From Oxytricha trifallax (Eukaryota; Ciliophora; Spirotrichea; Sporadotrichida; Oxytrichidae), in the NCBI GenBank assembly GCA_000711775.1, contig ARYC01000436.1, positions 1 through 64,000 of the forward strand: a stretch of DNA of 64,000 nucleotides, given 5' to 3'. Within the stretch, counting starts at the first letter, position 1; each line of letters starts with the position of its first letter. The position numbers were made by a program, and so were the translations under genes. The notes under the pieces were generated by a model that was given only the letters and a program-made list of their open reading frames with translations, was not told where the DNA came from and did no database searches. Below, piece after piece: positions 34,140 through 45,240 of the stretch.

Positions 34140-35250
34140 ATCCTAATAAAAATTGAATTTACTCTATAATTTCTTCATCATCGTCATCGTTTTCATCAAT
34201 ACCTTTTAATTCTATTAAGTCCGCTCTCTTTCTCAACTTAAGAAGCAACACCGGTGGGCATCTGTGGTCTTACTAAGTAGATTCAAAGTATGTAATTATA
34301 GCAGTTTTTTAATAAATATATAATTTAAATTACTTAAAATACTCAATTTTGCCTATATATCATTCGCATGAAATAGTTAGCTGGTTTCTAAAAAAGGTAA
34401 AGTTTGGTTTAATATTATGAGTTTTAGGAAAATTTCGAAGTTTAGTCTTTCAGGGACCATATACTGAATAAAGTAATAAATCTGTTCCTGCTTTTCCGAG
34501 TGTTTTCCAGTTTTAGAGAATATAACGTTGCCAGCAAAGTCATAATTTAGCATTTTCAATCCTTTTCCTCCTATCAATTTATTTCATTATTATGTGCAGT
34601 GTACATACCAGAGCCCTTGTGCAGTTTTATGTTCTTAGTCAATTTAATCCACTCTCCTTTCTCGACCTCGTCATAGCCATTTTTTCTTAAGAATTCCTTT
34701 TTTTATTCACTATCCAAATGATAAGAATACCTCGCCCTTAGATTAAGTTTGTTGGGATGTTTAGTATTTCATGGTTAGTAATGATTGGGTATGGCCCTAC
34801 TACTTAATCTAATAAGATGAGTCCGTTAGTAAAATTTTATACAGCTTGCCAAATTTCTCAATCGTCTCCTTCGAAATTTTTTGCCACATTTTCATCTCTT
34901 TAACGTCTCCATCGTAAAGTAATGGCACTCTAAATAATTTTTAGATAAGTAGTTTGACTCTTTGTTGGTTTGGTATGAGATGAAAGCCTTCAAAACTATT
35001 ACCAGTACATCATCTGGACGCTTAATGAAATCTTGTTTCTTCTCATCCTGCATCTATTTTGCTATAACCTTAGTTTTATTCATATATTTGTTGCATGTTA
35101 TTTCATGCCTTGATATATGACCTATCTTTTACGACCCCACAGTATTTATATGTCCGCTTTAGTAATTGTCCTCTTCCTCTAGCTGTCTTTTGTTCTTCCT
35201 TATAGTCATTGAAAATATGCACTTCCAAGGCCATGGGCTGTCATGCAATG
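34140..35250 (-). pseudogene. Decayed gene of unknown family, with one candidate intron
   Basis: GC-richer minus-strand island with a chain of coding-like blocks in changing frames. From the right: MALEVHIFNDYKEEQKTARG (about 35235), RTYKYCGVVKDRSYI (a zinc-finger-like Cys/His pattern), KQDFIKRPDDVLVIVLKAF, LLYDGDVKEMKMWQKISKE, GLILLDQVVGPYPIITNHE, YHLDSEQKKEFLRKNGYDE and GEWIKLTKNIKLHKGSG. A GTATGT...GATAG stretch of 36 nt (about 34570-34605) follows, and removing it continues to GGKGLKMLNYDFAGNVIF and on to TSQ at 34377. A separate frame at the left end reads LIELKGIDENDDDDEEIIE. Family unknown. Several frame changes indicate decay, or unremoved IESs. Confidence 0.45.
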
Positions 35251-35940
35251 AGGGGTTATAGCAGTATTAACAGCTCTAAGTTTAAGCATTGAGTTCTATA
35301 ATTTATTTATAGATCTTAGGCATTTTAGTAAAATTATGTTTTATTATTTATTTCTTAATTTTCTTTATTAAATTATAAACTGGGCTATATTTTGAATATT
35401 CAAAGAGGGCAAAAACTTAAGTTAGTTATTACTTGAAAAGTTTAAGGGTTAGTTTTATACTTTGACAAGCAAGGCTTTGACATTTTTTAACATTTTCTAA
35501 ATTTAAATTTATAATTATTTAAAATCACATATTATATTAATAAAAGTTATGAATTAATAGTAACTAAATAATTAACTAAAGAATAAATTAAGCTTAAAAA
35601 CCCATTTAATAATTTAAATATCTTTTTATAAATTAACATTTATTTGATTATTTATAAATTAAACATAAAATATAATGAAATTCATACTGATTTCCAAAAT
35701 ATTTCATTAATTTTACTTACTAATTAAGTAAAAGTACTTTGTTTATATATTATAACCCATAAATCTTTCTTCCTCGCTTAATACCCATATTATATGCTTT
35801 TTAATACATTTAAATCTATAAATAATTTTACATTTATTATTAAACCATATATCAATTGTATTAGCTAAATTAAAGTTATTTGATTAAAATTCTTCAAAAA
35901 TTAGGAAACCAATTGTAAAAAAATATATAGTATTTAAGCT

Positions 35941-36332
35941 ATTGCTTAAATAGAATTGAATCGGGGAAATTGAAAAATATAAATGTAAATTCATATTAAA
36001 ATATTATTAATTGCCATTAGCTAGAAATGCTTATAGATCAAATTTAGTTCTTGCTACTTACCGTTATGTGTCTGTATCTGTAGATGTTACTTGCTCTATC
36101 GGTGATCTTCTTTCCTCAGAATGTCATTTGACTGCAGTACATGTTTGATTTATAAAGGAATTTGACTGACATATTTGACTAATTTGACCGAGATATTTGT
36201 AGTCTAATTACTCAGATTTAATTATTAATTAATTTAGTATTAAAAATAAATATAATAATTAGGGATTTGAGCAGTAATGCCGCTTCAAGATACTTAGAGT
36301 GGTTCTGATATTCAATACATTGCAATTTACAA
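35941..36332 (+). repeat. Left arm of a 391-bp near-identical inverted repeat
   Basis: Pairs with 36764-37154 over about 391 bp with few mismatches. The arms include a GC-richer block (gatcttctttcctcagaatg) unlike the spacer DNA. Confidence 0.9.
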
Positions 36333-36763
36333 TCTTGTACTTGTCATTATTGGAGACACATTGACAACTTAAGATGCCTTTAAGATTAAAACTATCATAA
36401 AGTTTATCAAAGGATAGATTAGACGTATAAAGAATGTTCACATACATGATTGCAAATTTTGTTCCTAATGCTTTCTGCGTTACATAAAGTGCTAGATAAT
36501 ATCTCAAAGAAGGCTACAGGTAATTTGTTTTCAATCAATTTAACTCCATTAGTAGACAAATAAAATCTGTACTTAAACCATTCAAGAACTGAGCTCCGCA
36601 TACAATGCCATCACAATCAGTGTCACAGTAGCAGGCTCCGATTTCAATTACAGAAACTTCCATTAGGATTATTTCCTCCTGCAAGTGATTGTCTCTGAGC
36701 AAAAGTATCAAAATGAAGATTTCAATTTCATTCAAGCTACAGGAGTCTAATTTCAAATACAGT
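36333..36763 (-). other. Unique centre of the inverted repeat, possible coding segment
   Basis: 431-bp loop with three overlapping minus-strand frames that each look partly coding: GACYCDTDCDGIVCGAQFL (36535-36756), WFKYRFYLSTNGVKLIENKL (36419-36601) and NLKGILSCQCVSNNDKYKI (36259-36507, running into the left arm). The successive frames suggest one damaged coding sequence. No family is recognised. Confidence 0.3.
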
Positions 36764-37154
36764 TTGTAAATTGCAATGTATTGAATATCAGAACCACTCT
36801 AAGTATCTTGAAGCGGCATTACTGCTCAAATCCCTAATTATTATATTTATTTTTAATACTAAATTAATTAATAATTAAATCTGAGTAATTAGACTACAAA
36901 TATCTCGGTCAAATTAGTCAAATATGTCAGTCAAATTCCTTTATAAATCAAACATGTACTGCAGTCAAATGACATTCTGAGGAAAGAAGATCACCGATAG
37001 AGCAAGTAACATCTACAGATACAGACACATAACGGTAAGTAGCAAGAACTAAATTTGATCTATAAGCATTTCTAGCTAATGGCAGTTAGTAATATTTAAA
37101 TATTAATTTACATTTTTATTTTCAATTTCCCCGATTCAATTCTATTTTAGCAAT
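36764..37154 (-). repeat. Right arm of the 391-bp inverted repeat
   Basis: Inverted partner of 35941-36332. The two arms with their loop could fold into a long cruciform or give a hairpin transcript. Confidence 0.9.
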
Positions 37155-37267
37155 ATTAAAAATATTATAAACTCAATTTTAATCGGTATAAATTTTACGA
37201 GTCCCATTAAATACCGAAATTATGGTATATTATAAAAAAATTAAAACTTTTAATATATTTGCTGACT

Positions 37268-37475
37268 ACTTTGGGGTTATTACAACCATTTAATTTTTAT
37301 TTAATACTTATAAGATAGAATTTTTGAAAAATAAGTGAAATTTTTTATGTAATATATGGATGTATGAAATATACAAAAAGCATTTAAGGTAAACACGTAT
37401 TTTCAGATTTAGGTCAAAATACAGTGATTTGACATCGATGGATCTCCGTAAGTACATGCCAGATATTTAAAAGAT
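37268..37475 (+). repeat. Left half of a palindrome split by TBE-C and a MITE
   Basis: About 205 bp that pair with 42078-42285 in inverted orientation (for example gtatgaaatatacaaaaagc, and the block around tacagtgatttg). The two halves meet at a centre reading aagatATTctgacTAgtt, into which TBE-C (at ATT) and the MITE (at TA) were inserted. Confidence 0.8.
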
Positions 37476-37617
37476 ATTCAAAACCCCCAAAACCCCTTCA
37501 GTAGTTTGATTGACTTTTTTATTGATAAAAGTATACTATTAGTGAATACTTTATTAGGGTTTTAATAGAATTTATGTAGGGGATTTGGGTTTAAATGTAA
37601 TGTAAATTAGTGTTTAA

Positions 37618-38663
37618 ATGCGAGGTTTCGGGTCAATATATGACAGTGAGTATATAGATCTGTTGTTTAAGTAGCGTTATGGATCTGATGATTACAGTGA
37701 ATAACTCAAACCTTTTTTAAATTACACTTCTATAGCAATTCTGCTCCATAAATGTCCTGCTTCTCTTAGATCTCACTGCTTGTTATCATTGAATTTAGAA
37801 AGATAGCAACTTAATTCTAAGCCTAAGAGGCCTTAAAAGTTTTAGCAGTATCGTATTTATTATCTTATTAATGATAAGGTTCTTAAATACAGGGCTCATT
37901 TCTCTCTCGCATTGAGAGAAGTGATGTTTCATCGCCAATTCCCTGAGCTTCATATCTCTGCTTAATCCATAGCTAACATATAAAAAGAATGGAATATCTT
38001 ACAAGACAATCAACCGCATAAAGAGAGTGATTGACTTTAATGTTCTATTTTTATAAGGATAATTTAAATTATATATTCGATTAAATGCAGAGGGCTTTAA
38101 AGCATAATATACAGTTTATACACCCTGATGAGGCAGTATTCACCTTTTATATCTTCATATCAAGGTCTTGGTATAAAAGATATAGAAACATAGAAGTATA
38201 TGATTAAAAGGTTAAGGTTTAAACTAATGCTATTTTTGGTGAAATAAGTGAAGATAGTGGCTTCGAGACCGATGTTATTCACCTTCGTTCTATAAAGACT
38301 GACTAATAAATTTAGTTCTTGTAATAACTGAGAGACAAGTACGCTGACTAAGAGATTATTCTGTTCGTTGATAACTTGTCAGTTCATAAACTAAAGACTC
38401 AAGGAAGGAGTATGAAAAGCTAAACATAACACCTGTATTTAATGTACCTTATAGTCCTTATAACAATAGAATCGAGTTATATTGGGGGTTATTGAAAGTT
38501 CATTACAAGAAATTGCTGCTCCACTATATGATGCATGATTTATAGATAGATACAGTCGTTTTATTAAGTGTGCTGCTAAGAGAGTCAGCGATGAAAAAGC
38601 TAAAGATGCACTAGAGAAGGGAGATTTTGTGTTTATAAATAAGTTTTAGATTTAAGTGAATGA
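37618..38663 (+). pseudogene. TBE-C transposase (42-kDa gene), broken
   Basis: Starts MRGFGSIYDSEYIDLLFKQR (ATG 37618). The first frame stays open through VMFHRQFPELHISAQ until a base is missing at about 37980 (SIANI then a shift). Further on the first catalytic Asp is in FIHPDEAVFTF (about 38125), the second in VDNLSVH (about 38365) and the Glu in NRIELYWGLL (about 38470). Additional small indels separate these blocks. UAA/UAG are Gln. Confidence 0.85.
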
Positions 38664-38669
38664 ATAAGT

Positions 38670-39452
38670 TCACATTATAAATTAACTCATAAAGGAATTC
38701 GGCTTCTCTTTCTATTCTTCCTCTTAAGGCTTGTTTGGGCCTATGTTTCTTCTCTTTATGCCAGCTCCTGCATCTATGTTCATCTCATCTGGCTTTTATA
38801 AATCTTTGTAGAGTCTTTTACTCAATTCATGCTTTACTTGAGACTTTCTCTCTCTGTTTAATTTGCTGCGCTCTTTCATCAAGAAAATAGCAGTGCCAGG
38901 TTTTTCTATAAAGTTAGAAGACTAAGCTTACTAGAGGAATGGATGCTTCTTCAGTTCTTAGAGCCAGGTGTCGTTGATTTTAATTCCCTGCTTCTCTTTT
39001 TAATCAGGAGAGATGCTGTATCGTTTCTTGTGAGCTTCTTAAATAACTTAATTTAAATACTCAGGTTTCAGAGTTCCTAGGACACCAAAGAAGAAGTTTC
39101 TCTCTGGAAACTTATTAGAGAGCTGTAGCTTTGATGGAAGGTAGAGAGCTACGTCCGGATCACTCATAGCATCGTCATATAGGTTTGTCACTGATATTTC
39201 AGGGTAGTTAGGTATCTCTATCATCCTAATTTCATTAGACTTAAAAGCTTTTTCTCTTCACTCAGTAAGGCTTTTAAGAATGAGATTTTAGTTCTCTCCT
39301 AAGTCGGCAAGAACATTCTAACTATAATGGATTTATTAATCTTACTTAAGAACTTACCTAGCTATACCAAATATCTATAAAGGTCTTCTTTATTTACTCC
39401 TAAATTTTCCTATTAAATCTTGAGATCAAATTATCTTCATTGCATCATTCAT
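38670..39452 (-). pseudogene. TBE-C 22-kDa protein gene, broken at its 5' end
   Basis: C-terminal half is open: LPERNFFFGVL-like block (near 39100), KRYSISPDQKEKQGI, WLQELKKHPFLQQ, then IEKPGTAIFLMKERSKLNR and the long basic tail ending SQFIM before UGA at 38670-38672. It shows that the family protein can extend well beyond the stop seen in TBE-B. The 5' end is damaged: the usual start is ATT instead of ATG, with a UGA soon after, and the A-run frame slip near 39253 is the same as in TBE-A. Confidence 0.8.
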
Positions 39453-39462
39453 AGACTCAATC

Positions 39463-40024
39463 TTGCTTCAAGTTTCTATAAATGTTTATGAAATTTAAAA
39501 TTATGGATATCCATTCTAAGTTTATTAAAATTTTACTACTAAAAAGGGAGATCCATAGGAGGTCAACCTGAATCAGATAAAAAGATTAAGATAGAGGAAC
39601 TATCTCCAAGTTTCAGAGTTTGACTTCCATTTTTATCAAACCTTCTCCATTGAATCGCTCCAAATAATAATTAATTTAATTAGGTGTTACTCATAATTTA
39701 TTTAAAACTTTATTAGGAGGTTAAATAAAAGTTCAAAACCGGATTAGGTGGTACATTAAAAAAATTAAATTTTATAATTTCCCCTCCTAATTTTGTGAGA
39801 ACAAATTTAGGAGGACGACCTAACTTCACAAACCATATTTGGGTGCATTTTAATGAATAAAATGGATGAATTATTATATAAAATATTTCAAAATTTAAGA
39901 AATTTAAACTAATTTCACGCACTCTGTTCTTATCAAACCTCTATAAAAATTTGAGGATTCGCTCTTACTTTTGTTTAAAGGTAGAATTTATACAGCTTAT
40001 ATATTTATTAATAGCATTTATAAA
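39463..40024. promoter_or_regulatory. Divergent intergenic region of TBE-C
   Basis: Shared upstream region of the 22-kDa and 57-kDa genes. It contains repeated taggagg/cctcctaa and taggtggt blocks (about 39680-39835), partly inverted (ccctcctaattttgt and acaaatttaggagg at 39781-39815). Same location and similar style as the TBE-A repeats. Function inferred from position. Confidence 0.35.
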
Positions 40025-41476
40025 ATGATCGGTAACTTAATTAGAAAAGCGGGATTGCTTGGAATTAGCCAGCAAAAACTTTCTTTCATAATTCAAAAGA
40101 AAATTAAAACTTTTGATGCCTCTACCTATATTAAACCTGAAATTTTCATACCTTAGATCTCAGACTTTGAATAAAAATTCAATTGTAAAATAGATACGCA
40201 GAGGTAAGAAATATAATGTAAGGTACCAATAAAAATGTTTGAAGTGGAGGAAGAGAAAAAAGAAATAAAGATAGATAGATAATTTTTGTGAAGAATGTTA
40301 GAAGAGCTTTACTTATAAATCTGTCCTCAAACGTCATATTTTAGAGCAGCATTCAACAAACCCATGCTCTATCTTAGGCATGATAAGATAGATGGAAAAT
40401 ATTTCTGCCCTTGCTGTAATAAGTAATACAATCATTCAAGAGATCTTAAAGTTCACCTTAAAAACACCATGGTAAGAAGTTTGAGGTCATAGATCTTGAG
40501 AATGGTGAAGTATTTCATCAGAAAAGAAAGCCAAGAGACCCTTTAAAATCTCTAGAGCAAAGAGTTAAAAAAGAGAATAAACTCATTAAAGCAGTGAGAA
40601 ACCTCCTTGCCTCTTAGATAGTAAAAATTACTCTCAAGATGCATGCACTCAAGATTCCAATATTTAATATAATTGGCCTAACTGAGTGCAAAGAAAGTTA
40701 TCTTATTCTTGAGTATATATTTGGGAAAATAGTCATAACTGATAAGCTGTTTTTGCTTACAAAATTTATCCATTCAATTACTTTAAATGTGATGACAAGT
40801 ATCAAATGGAATTTGTCAATGAGTTTCAAGCTCTTACTAAAACAAGGGATAGACAGAGCAGATTTATAGTTAAACTTGAAGCAATTCTCCTTGCTTAAAA
40901 TCATGTAGCTTTTCGCCTACCTTTATACTAAATGACATAAAGAGACTATATCCAAGACTAAAGGTGTCCATAGTAACTATCTCTTATTCTAACAAATGTC
41001 TGCAAAGGTATTGAGGAGCTGCATACTTTAGGATACGTGCACAGAGATTTAAAGCATGAAAACATTATGCTTGATTTTTCACCACTCATAGTGGTAATAA
41101 TATACTTCAATAGATCGAAGAGAGTTGAGGCTTCATGACTGGCAAACGTTCGTGGCACTCCTGGATGTTTTCCAGAGAGAGAAGACTGGAGAGATGGAGA
41201 TATAAGGTGGGATATCTGGTCTTTAGCACCAATAATAATAGAGTGCGATATGCAATGAAATGACTACTAAAGTTGTAGAAGAGAAAAAGATTCAAAGTAA
41301 AGAATCCAGCAGTATTTAGAGCAAATAAGATAAAAGGTAAAATGAAAGATATGGCTGAGCAAATTATCCTGAAGCCTAACAAAAGAGCAGATTATACAAT
41401 CGATTAGATAATTAGTTGGTTAGGAGAAATTAAGTTTAGAAAGTTGCCTCATGATGCGAAGGTATTGTTTGAGTGA
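40025..41476 (+). pseudogene. TBE-C zinc finger/kinase-like (57-kDa) gene, broken
   Basis: Starts MIGNLIRKAGLLGISQQKLS (ATG 40025). Two zinc fingers: FCEECQKSFTYKSVLKRHI-LEQH (about 40285-40350) and YFCPCCNKQYNHSRDLKVHL (about 40400-40460), in different frames. The kinase-like part has YVHRDLKHENIMLD (catalytic Asp present), VVIIYFNRSKR (DFG changed to YFN), GTPGCFPEREDWRDGDI with one Tyr changed to Cys, WDIWSLAPIIIECD, and an end HDAKVLFE then UGA. The long frame 40639-40869 is a frameshifted part of the N-lobe. Confidence 0.82.
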
Positions 41477-41494
41477 ATATTTAAAATAAAACAC

Positions 41495-41637
41495 CTAAAA
41501 TACACACTAATTTACAATACATTAAAATCCTAATCCCCTACATAAACCCTATTAAAACCCTCATAAAGTATGCACTAATAGTCTACTTTTATCAATCAAA
41601 AACTTAATCAAACTACTGAAAGGGTTTTGGGGTTTTG
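41495..41637 (-). repeat. TBE-C right terminal inverted repeat
   Basis: About 143-bp inverted partner of 37479-37622, ending GGGGTTTTG before the ATT duplication. Confidence 0.9.
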
Positions 41638-41647
41638 ATTCTGACTA

Positions 41648-42068
41648 GACCGCACAGCTGTGCGGAATCGCAAATCCGCACAGAATTGGCAAAAAAGACC
41701 CTCAACAAACTTTTTCCGTGCGACTTTCACATTTTAATTCAAAAAGTGAGGTTGTCTTTATTGGCCTTAAATGCATTAAATCTTTATTATAATATATTAA
41801 ACTTAAATAAGCTTAACTATAAATTAATTAATTAATTATACATTTAATTAAATTCCTCTATAGAGATTTCCTATAAAAGAGATCCATTTTAATTTTAAAT
41901 AATTAAAACCTTACAATAATTAAGATAATTAAGATCTAATGCATCTAAGGCCAATAAAGACTACCTCCCTTTTTGAATTAAAAATGTGAAAGTCGCACGA
42001 AAGAAGTTTGCGGAGGGTCATTTTTGCCAATCCTGTGCGGATTTGCAATTCCGCACAGCTTTGCGGTC
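41648..42068. mobile_element. 421-bp TA-flanked MITE with GC-rich 130-bp TIRs
   Basis: Non-autonomous inverted-repeat element. It starts GACCGCACAGCTGTGCGGAA and ends with the complement (one mismatch: cacagctttgcggtc). The arms of about 130-140 bp stay alike through gactttcacatttt and ggccttaaatgcatt; the centre is AT-rich and holds no gene. It is flanked by TA at 41646-41647 and 42069-42070, the target of Tc1/mariner elements. A Tc1/mariner-type transposase presumably mobilised it; the source element is not in this window. Confidence 0.85.
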
Positions 42069-42077
42069 TAGTTAAAC

Positions 42078-42285
42078 TATCTTGTAAATATCTGGCAGAT
42101 ACTTTCGGGGATCAATCGATAACAAATCACTGTATTTTGACCTATATCTGAAAATATGTGTTTATCTTAAATGCTTTTTGTATATTTCATACATATCCCT
42201 ATATTTTAGATAAATTTCACGTATATTCCAAAAAATTCTATCTTGATAAATTCTAATTAAAGCTATAATAACATTAGCTTCCTAT
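42078..42285 (-). repeat. Right half of the palindrome split by TBE-C and the MITE
   Basis: Inverted partner of 37268-37475; similarity fades near 42285. Confidence 0.8.
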
Positions 42286-42721
42286 TTTATATAATAAGGT
42301 TTCATATTTTTAAAGTGAAATTTATAATCTAATCAGTATATAAAACCTCATAGATAAAATAAGAATCGAGTATTGGAATTAAGAAAAATTAGATTAAAAT
42401 TAATTTATTATTGGCTAAAATTAATTATAATTAGGCTAAAATTAAATTTACACACCTTGATTGGATTATTTTATAGGGACAATTAACCGAGCCAATAGTA
42501 TTAATAATTAGCCTATGCATTTAAATTATACGCCAATAATATTTAAGTCTTTATTTAATTGTAATTAACTCTAATCTTCAATTCTTAATTGATCTAGGGG
42601 TTTTAATTATAATTATAAAAATTTTTATCGAATTTCTATTCAAAATGGATGCTATGCCTCAAGAATCAAATTAGATCAGTAATTATTGAGTTTTTATTTA
42701 ACAAAAATAATTATATATTTA

Positions 42722-43262
42722 ACACATGCAAATGGAGAGTCAGTCTGTCTATGGTCACGATATAAGGGAGTTCTACACTAGGTTCAGGTCAAAGAATGAC
42801 TTAGTCAATTTTCTCAGGTTCAATAGCAAGATTTGATTATATTTATATTATAGAGGGCTAATTTTTACCCAGTGATGAGCATGTTACCATGAAATTTATC
42901 AAAGACTTCTTAGCAAGGAATAAAACTCTTTTAAAATCTAGGGAGGTGTTTTGGCTCAACTTTCCATAATACGAGGAGCTCTCAGTTAAGAATATATATA
43001 GAGCAGGTTAAGGATGTCTAAGAAGAATAAGATATTATAAGATTCATAAATTATTACCCAGAAAAATACTGTTTTGCCAGGTAGAAAGTGTTTCTATGGG
43101 GTACTTGGCACCCAGTAAACCAAATTAACTGTCCAAACTTATCAAGCATGCTAACAGAGAAACGAATAATGAATACAGTTTAGATGAAGAAAAGGAGAAA
43201 TTATAGATTATAGAAGATCTATTTCAAGAATTACTAGGAGAGCTGTTTTTGTCTGGTAATAT
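42722..43262 (+). pseudogene. Divergent TBE-like 22-kDa gene relic
   Basis: Homologue of the TBE 22-kDa gene outside any complete element. Blocks in order: MESQSVYGHDIREFYTRF then RSKNDLVNFL (TBE: SRFRSKEDLYRFL); a PSDEHVTMKFIKDFL stretch; FPQYEELSVKNIYR (TBE: NYPEISVTNLYD); LPGRKCFYGVLGTQ (TBE: LPERSFFFGVLGT); then an acidic end DLFQELLGELFLSGN. A UGA after FNSKI and at least two frame shifts show decay. UAA/UAG are Gln. With the minus-strand transposase relic at 44.5-45.2 kb it fits one inverted TBE-like element. Confidence 0.65.
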
Positions 43263-43397
43263 ATAAGATTAATCACTCAAAATAGTTTAAAAAAATCCAA
43301 AATAACTAAATTCTTAAAATACAAAAAAGTTTATAAATAAATTATTCTCCAAACATTATTATAATTATTTTTAATAAATTTACTAGATTTCAATTTA

Positions 43398-43455
43398 ATT
43401 ATAATTAAAATGGGCGCAAGTGCTAAATATTATATTTTTACTACTTGCGCCCATT
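43398..43455. repeat. Short hairpin, GGGCGCAAGT arms
   Basis: aaatgggcgcaagt (about 43409-43422) and acttgcgcccattt (43442-43455) form a 14-bp stem around an AT-rich loop of about 20 nt. Confidence 0.7.
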
Positions 43456-43759
43456 TATATAATATTAATAAATTATTGTTTTAATTTATTTTCATATATT
43501 TAATTACTTTTCTGCTATTATGAAATGTAATTTATTTACTATTTTATGTTTTAGTGAAATAATTTATTTTATACACTGAAAGTTTTTAATTTCAAAGATT
43601 TGTTACTTTTATACTTATAAATAAATTAAACTAAATATAGGTTAAAAAGAAACTTCATTTCTATAATTCAAAATAAATAAACATATTTGAAAGTATAAAT
43701 AAAAAATTGATTTATAAAATACAGGCTTAGGCTGCATTAGCAAAAATAAATAAGTTTTA

Positions 43760-43770
<11 letters not shown>

Positions 43771-43825
<55 letters not shown>
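43771..43825. repeat. (TA)n microsatellite, about 55 bp
   Basis: Uninterrupted TA dinucleotide repeat, the longest in the window. Confidence 0.9.
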
Positions 43826-43831
<6 letters not shown>

Positions 43832-44489
43832 TCACAATAATATATAATTTTATTGTAGATTTCTAAAAAATAATTTTTAAAAAAATAATTTAAGTATATA
43901 TATTATAAATTCGTTTATATTTAAGCATTTATATATTCACGATTTTTACTATTTTGACTGAATCTAATGAAATTATATAGAAACAAAAGGCAAAGCACTT
44001 TTTATGCTTAAATAAAAGTTACCCCCCAGTATAGAAAAAACGACATTATCGTAACATTTCCTTTTCAATCCTGATTATAAATATATCGAAGAGATAAAAA
44101 TAGGCGTCAGTAATTAGTCAAGGGACATACCTATGCCACAGAGTCACCTGAATAATGAAATCCTCACTATGAATTCACTGAGTGATTGCATTTTAATATA
44201 AATTATTATTTTCTATTTGTTTATTATTTATACTTTTACTTAAAGAACTTTTCATGCTTAAAATATGTCATTATATCACCCTCTTTGCCATGTCGACATG
44301 GCCCACTTCTATAGAGTCTCTAATTATTTTAGAATGTTGGATTTTATTGATTTCGAAATTTTGTGCTATCAACGTCTACCTGTAATTTTTTATTAATTTG
44401 AGAAAAAATTACTTCTATACAATAAAATTCTGAAAAGTATAGGGCGTTGAAAAGTCACTTTCATTTGTATTCTTTAATTGGTTATTATA

Positions 44490-45240
44490 CTATTTGTTAT
44501 TGTGGCTCCTCAAGCAATCCCAAAAGATGACAACTTCCTCTTGATTGTTTAAATAAGTAGATACTCAATCATTGTCTTCATTTCTTGAATGTAGATAAAC
44601 TTAAACTTTTTATAATAGCCCTTAAGCCCCGCTCTCATGCTCACAGCCACTACCGATGCAAAAGTTCCAAGTAAGAGACCCTTATTTTCTTTATTAATTA
44701 ATTCATACCCACTCTTGGCGATTAACCGCTGTGTAACAAAATTGGGCTTGAAGATGACCTCATCAGCATAAATATTTGGTTGCCCAAATTTACCAGGTTA
44801 ATAGAAATGCATTCATATATAATTTTCTTTATTTTCTATTGCTTTTTCTAGGATAGCTTATAGGTGGATCTCATTACTTTGTATTTCTTTTTATTCTTTT
44901 TGTCAATGTAATTAAGCTGAGAAGGGGTTATGAATAAGTAAAGATACAGTCTATGAAAGAGTTTTGATCTGGTATGGAAAGAGTACCCATTCCATTTGCT
45001 TAGAGTTTTTTTATCAACCAAAAATTCTTTTGTTAATTTAAAGATTTTCGAAATTTTGTATTTTTTTGTATTTTTTAAAAGTTAACCCTTTACACATGAC
45101 TCTTCCCATTAAGTACACAAATAGATAAAACAAACCTCATGGATAATTTCAACAACTTGGTGGCAGTATTACTCAGCGTTAGGATTTTGTGGGGTGCTCG
45201 GTCCCATATCGAAGCATCTTGACATACTTTGATATAAACT
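44490..45240 (-). pseudogene. Divergent TBE/Tc1-like transposase relic
   Basis: Reading leftwards from 45240, an N-terminal DNA-binding part (LTKEFLVDKKTLSKWNGY, then SQLNYIDKKNKKKYK) precedes the first catalytic Asp in FGQPNIYADEVIFK (about 44760). The region after it (GLLLGTFASVVAVSMRAGLK, FIYIQEMKTMIEYLLIQT) matches the TBE transposase between its first and second Asp (AILSGISEDSG..., YIQFLQQ) and stops at a UGA near 44506. The second Asp and the Glu were not found. One frameshift lies near 44830. It forms, with the relic at 42.7 kb, an inverted TBE-like gene order. Confidence 0.6.

Larger units (their letters stand above)
37479..41637 (+). mobile_element. TBE-C, complete telomere-bearing element
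   Basis: 4,159-bp TBE with the cleanest telomeric tips in the window: CAAAACCCCCAAAACCCC (left) and CAAAACCCCAAAACCC (right, read inward). The TIRs are about 145 bp. It is flanked by ATT at 37476-37478 and 41638-41640. It is closely related to TBE-A and has the standard three genes, all damaged. It sits in the centre of an older palindrome, with a MITE 10 bp beyond its right end. Confidence 0.93.

Noticed and set aside
40698-41382. Three minus-strand frames in TBE-C
   Set aside because: Antisense to the kinase-like gene, with no conserved motif.
41635-41835. 66-codon plus-strand frame starting at the TBE-C edge
   Set aside because: It runs through the TIR of the 421-bp MITE and is not related to any protein.
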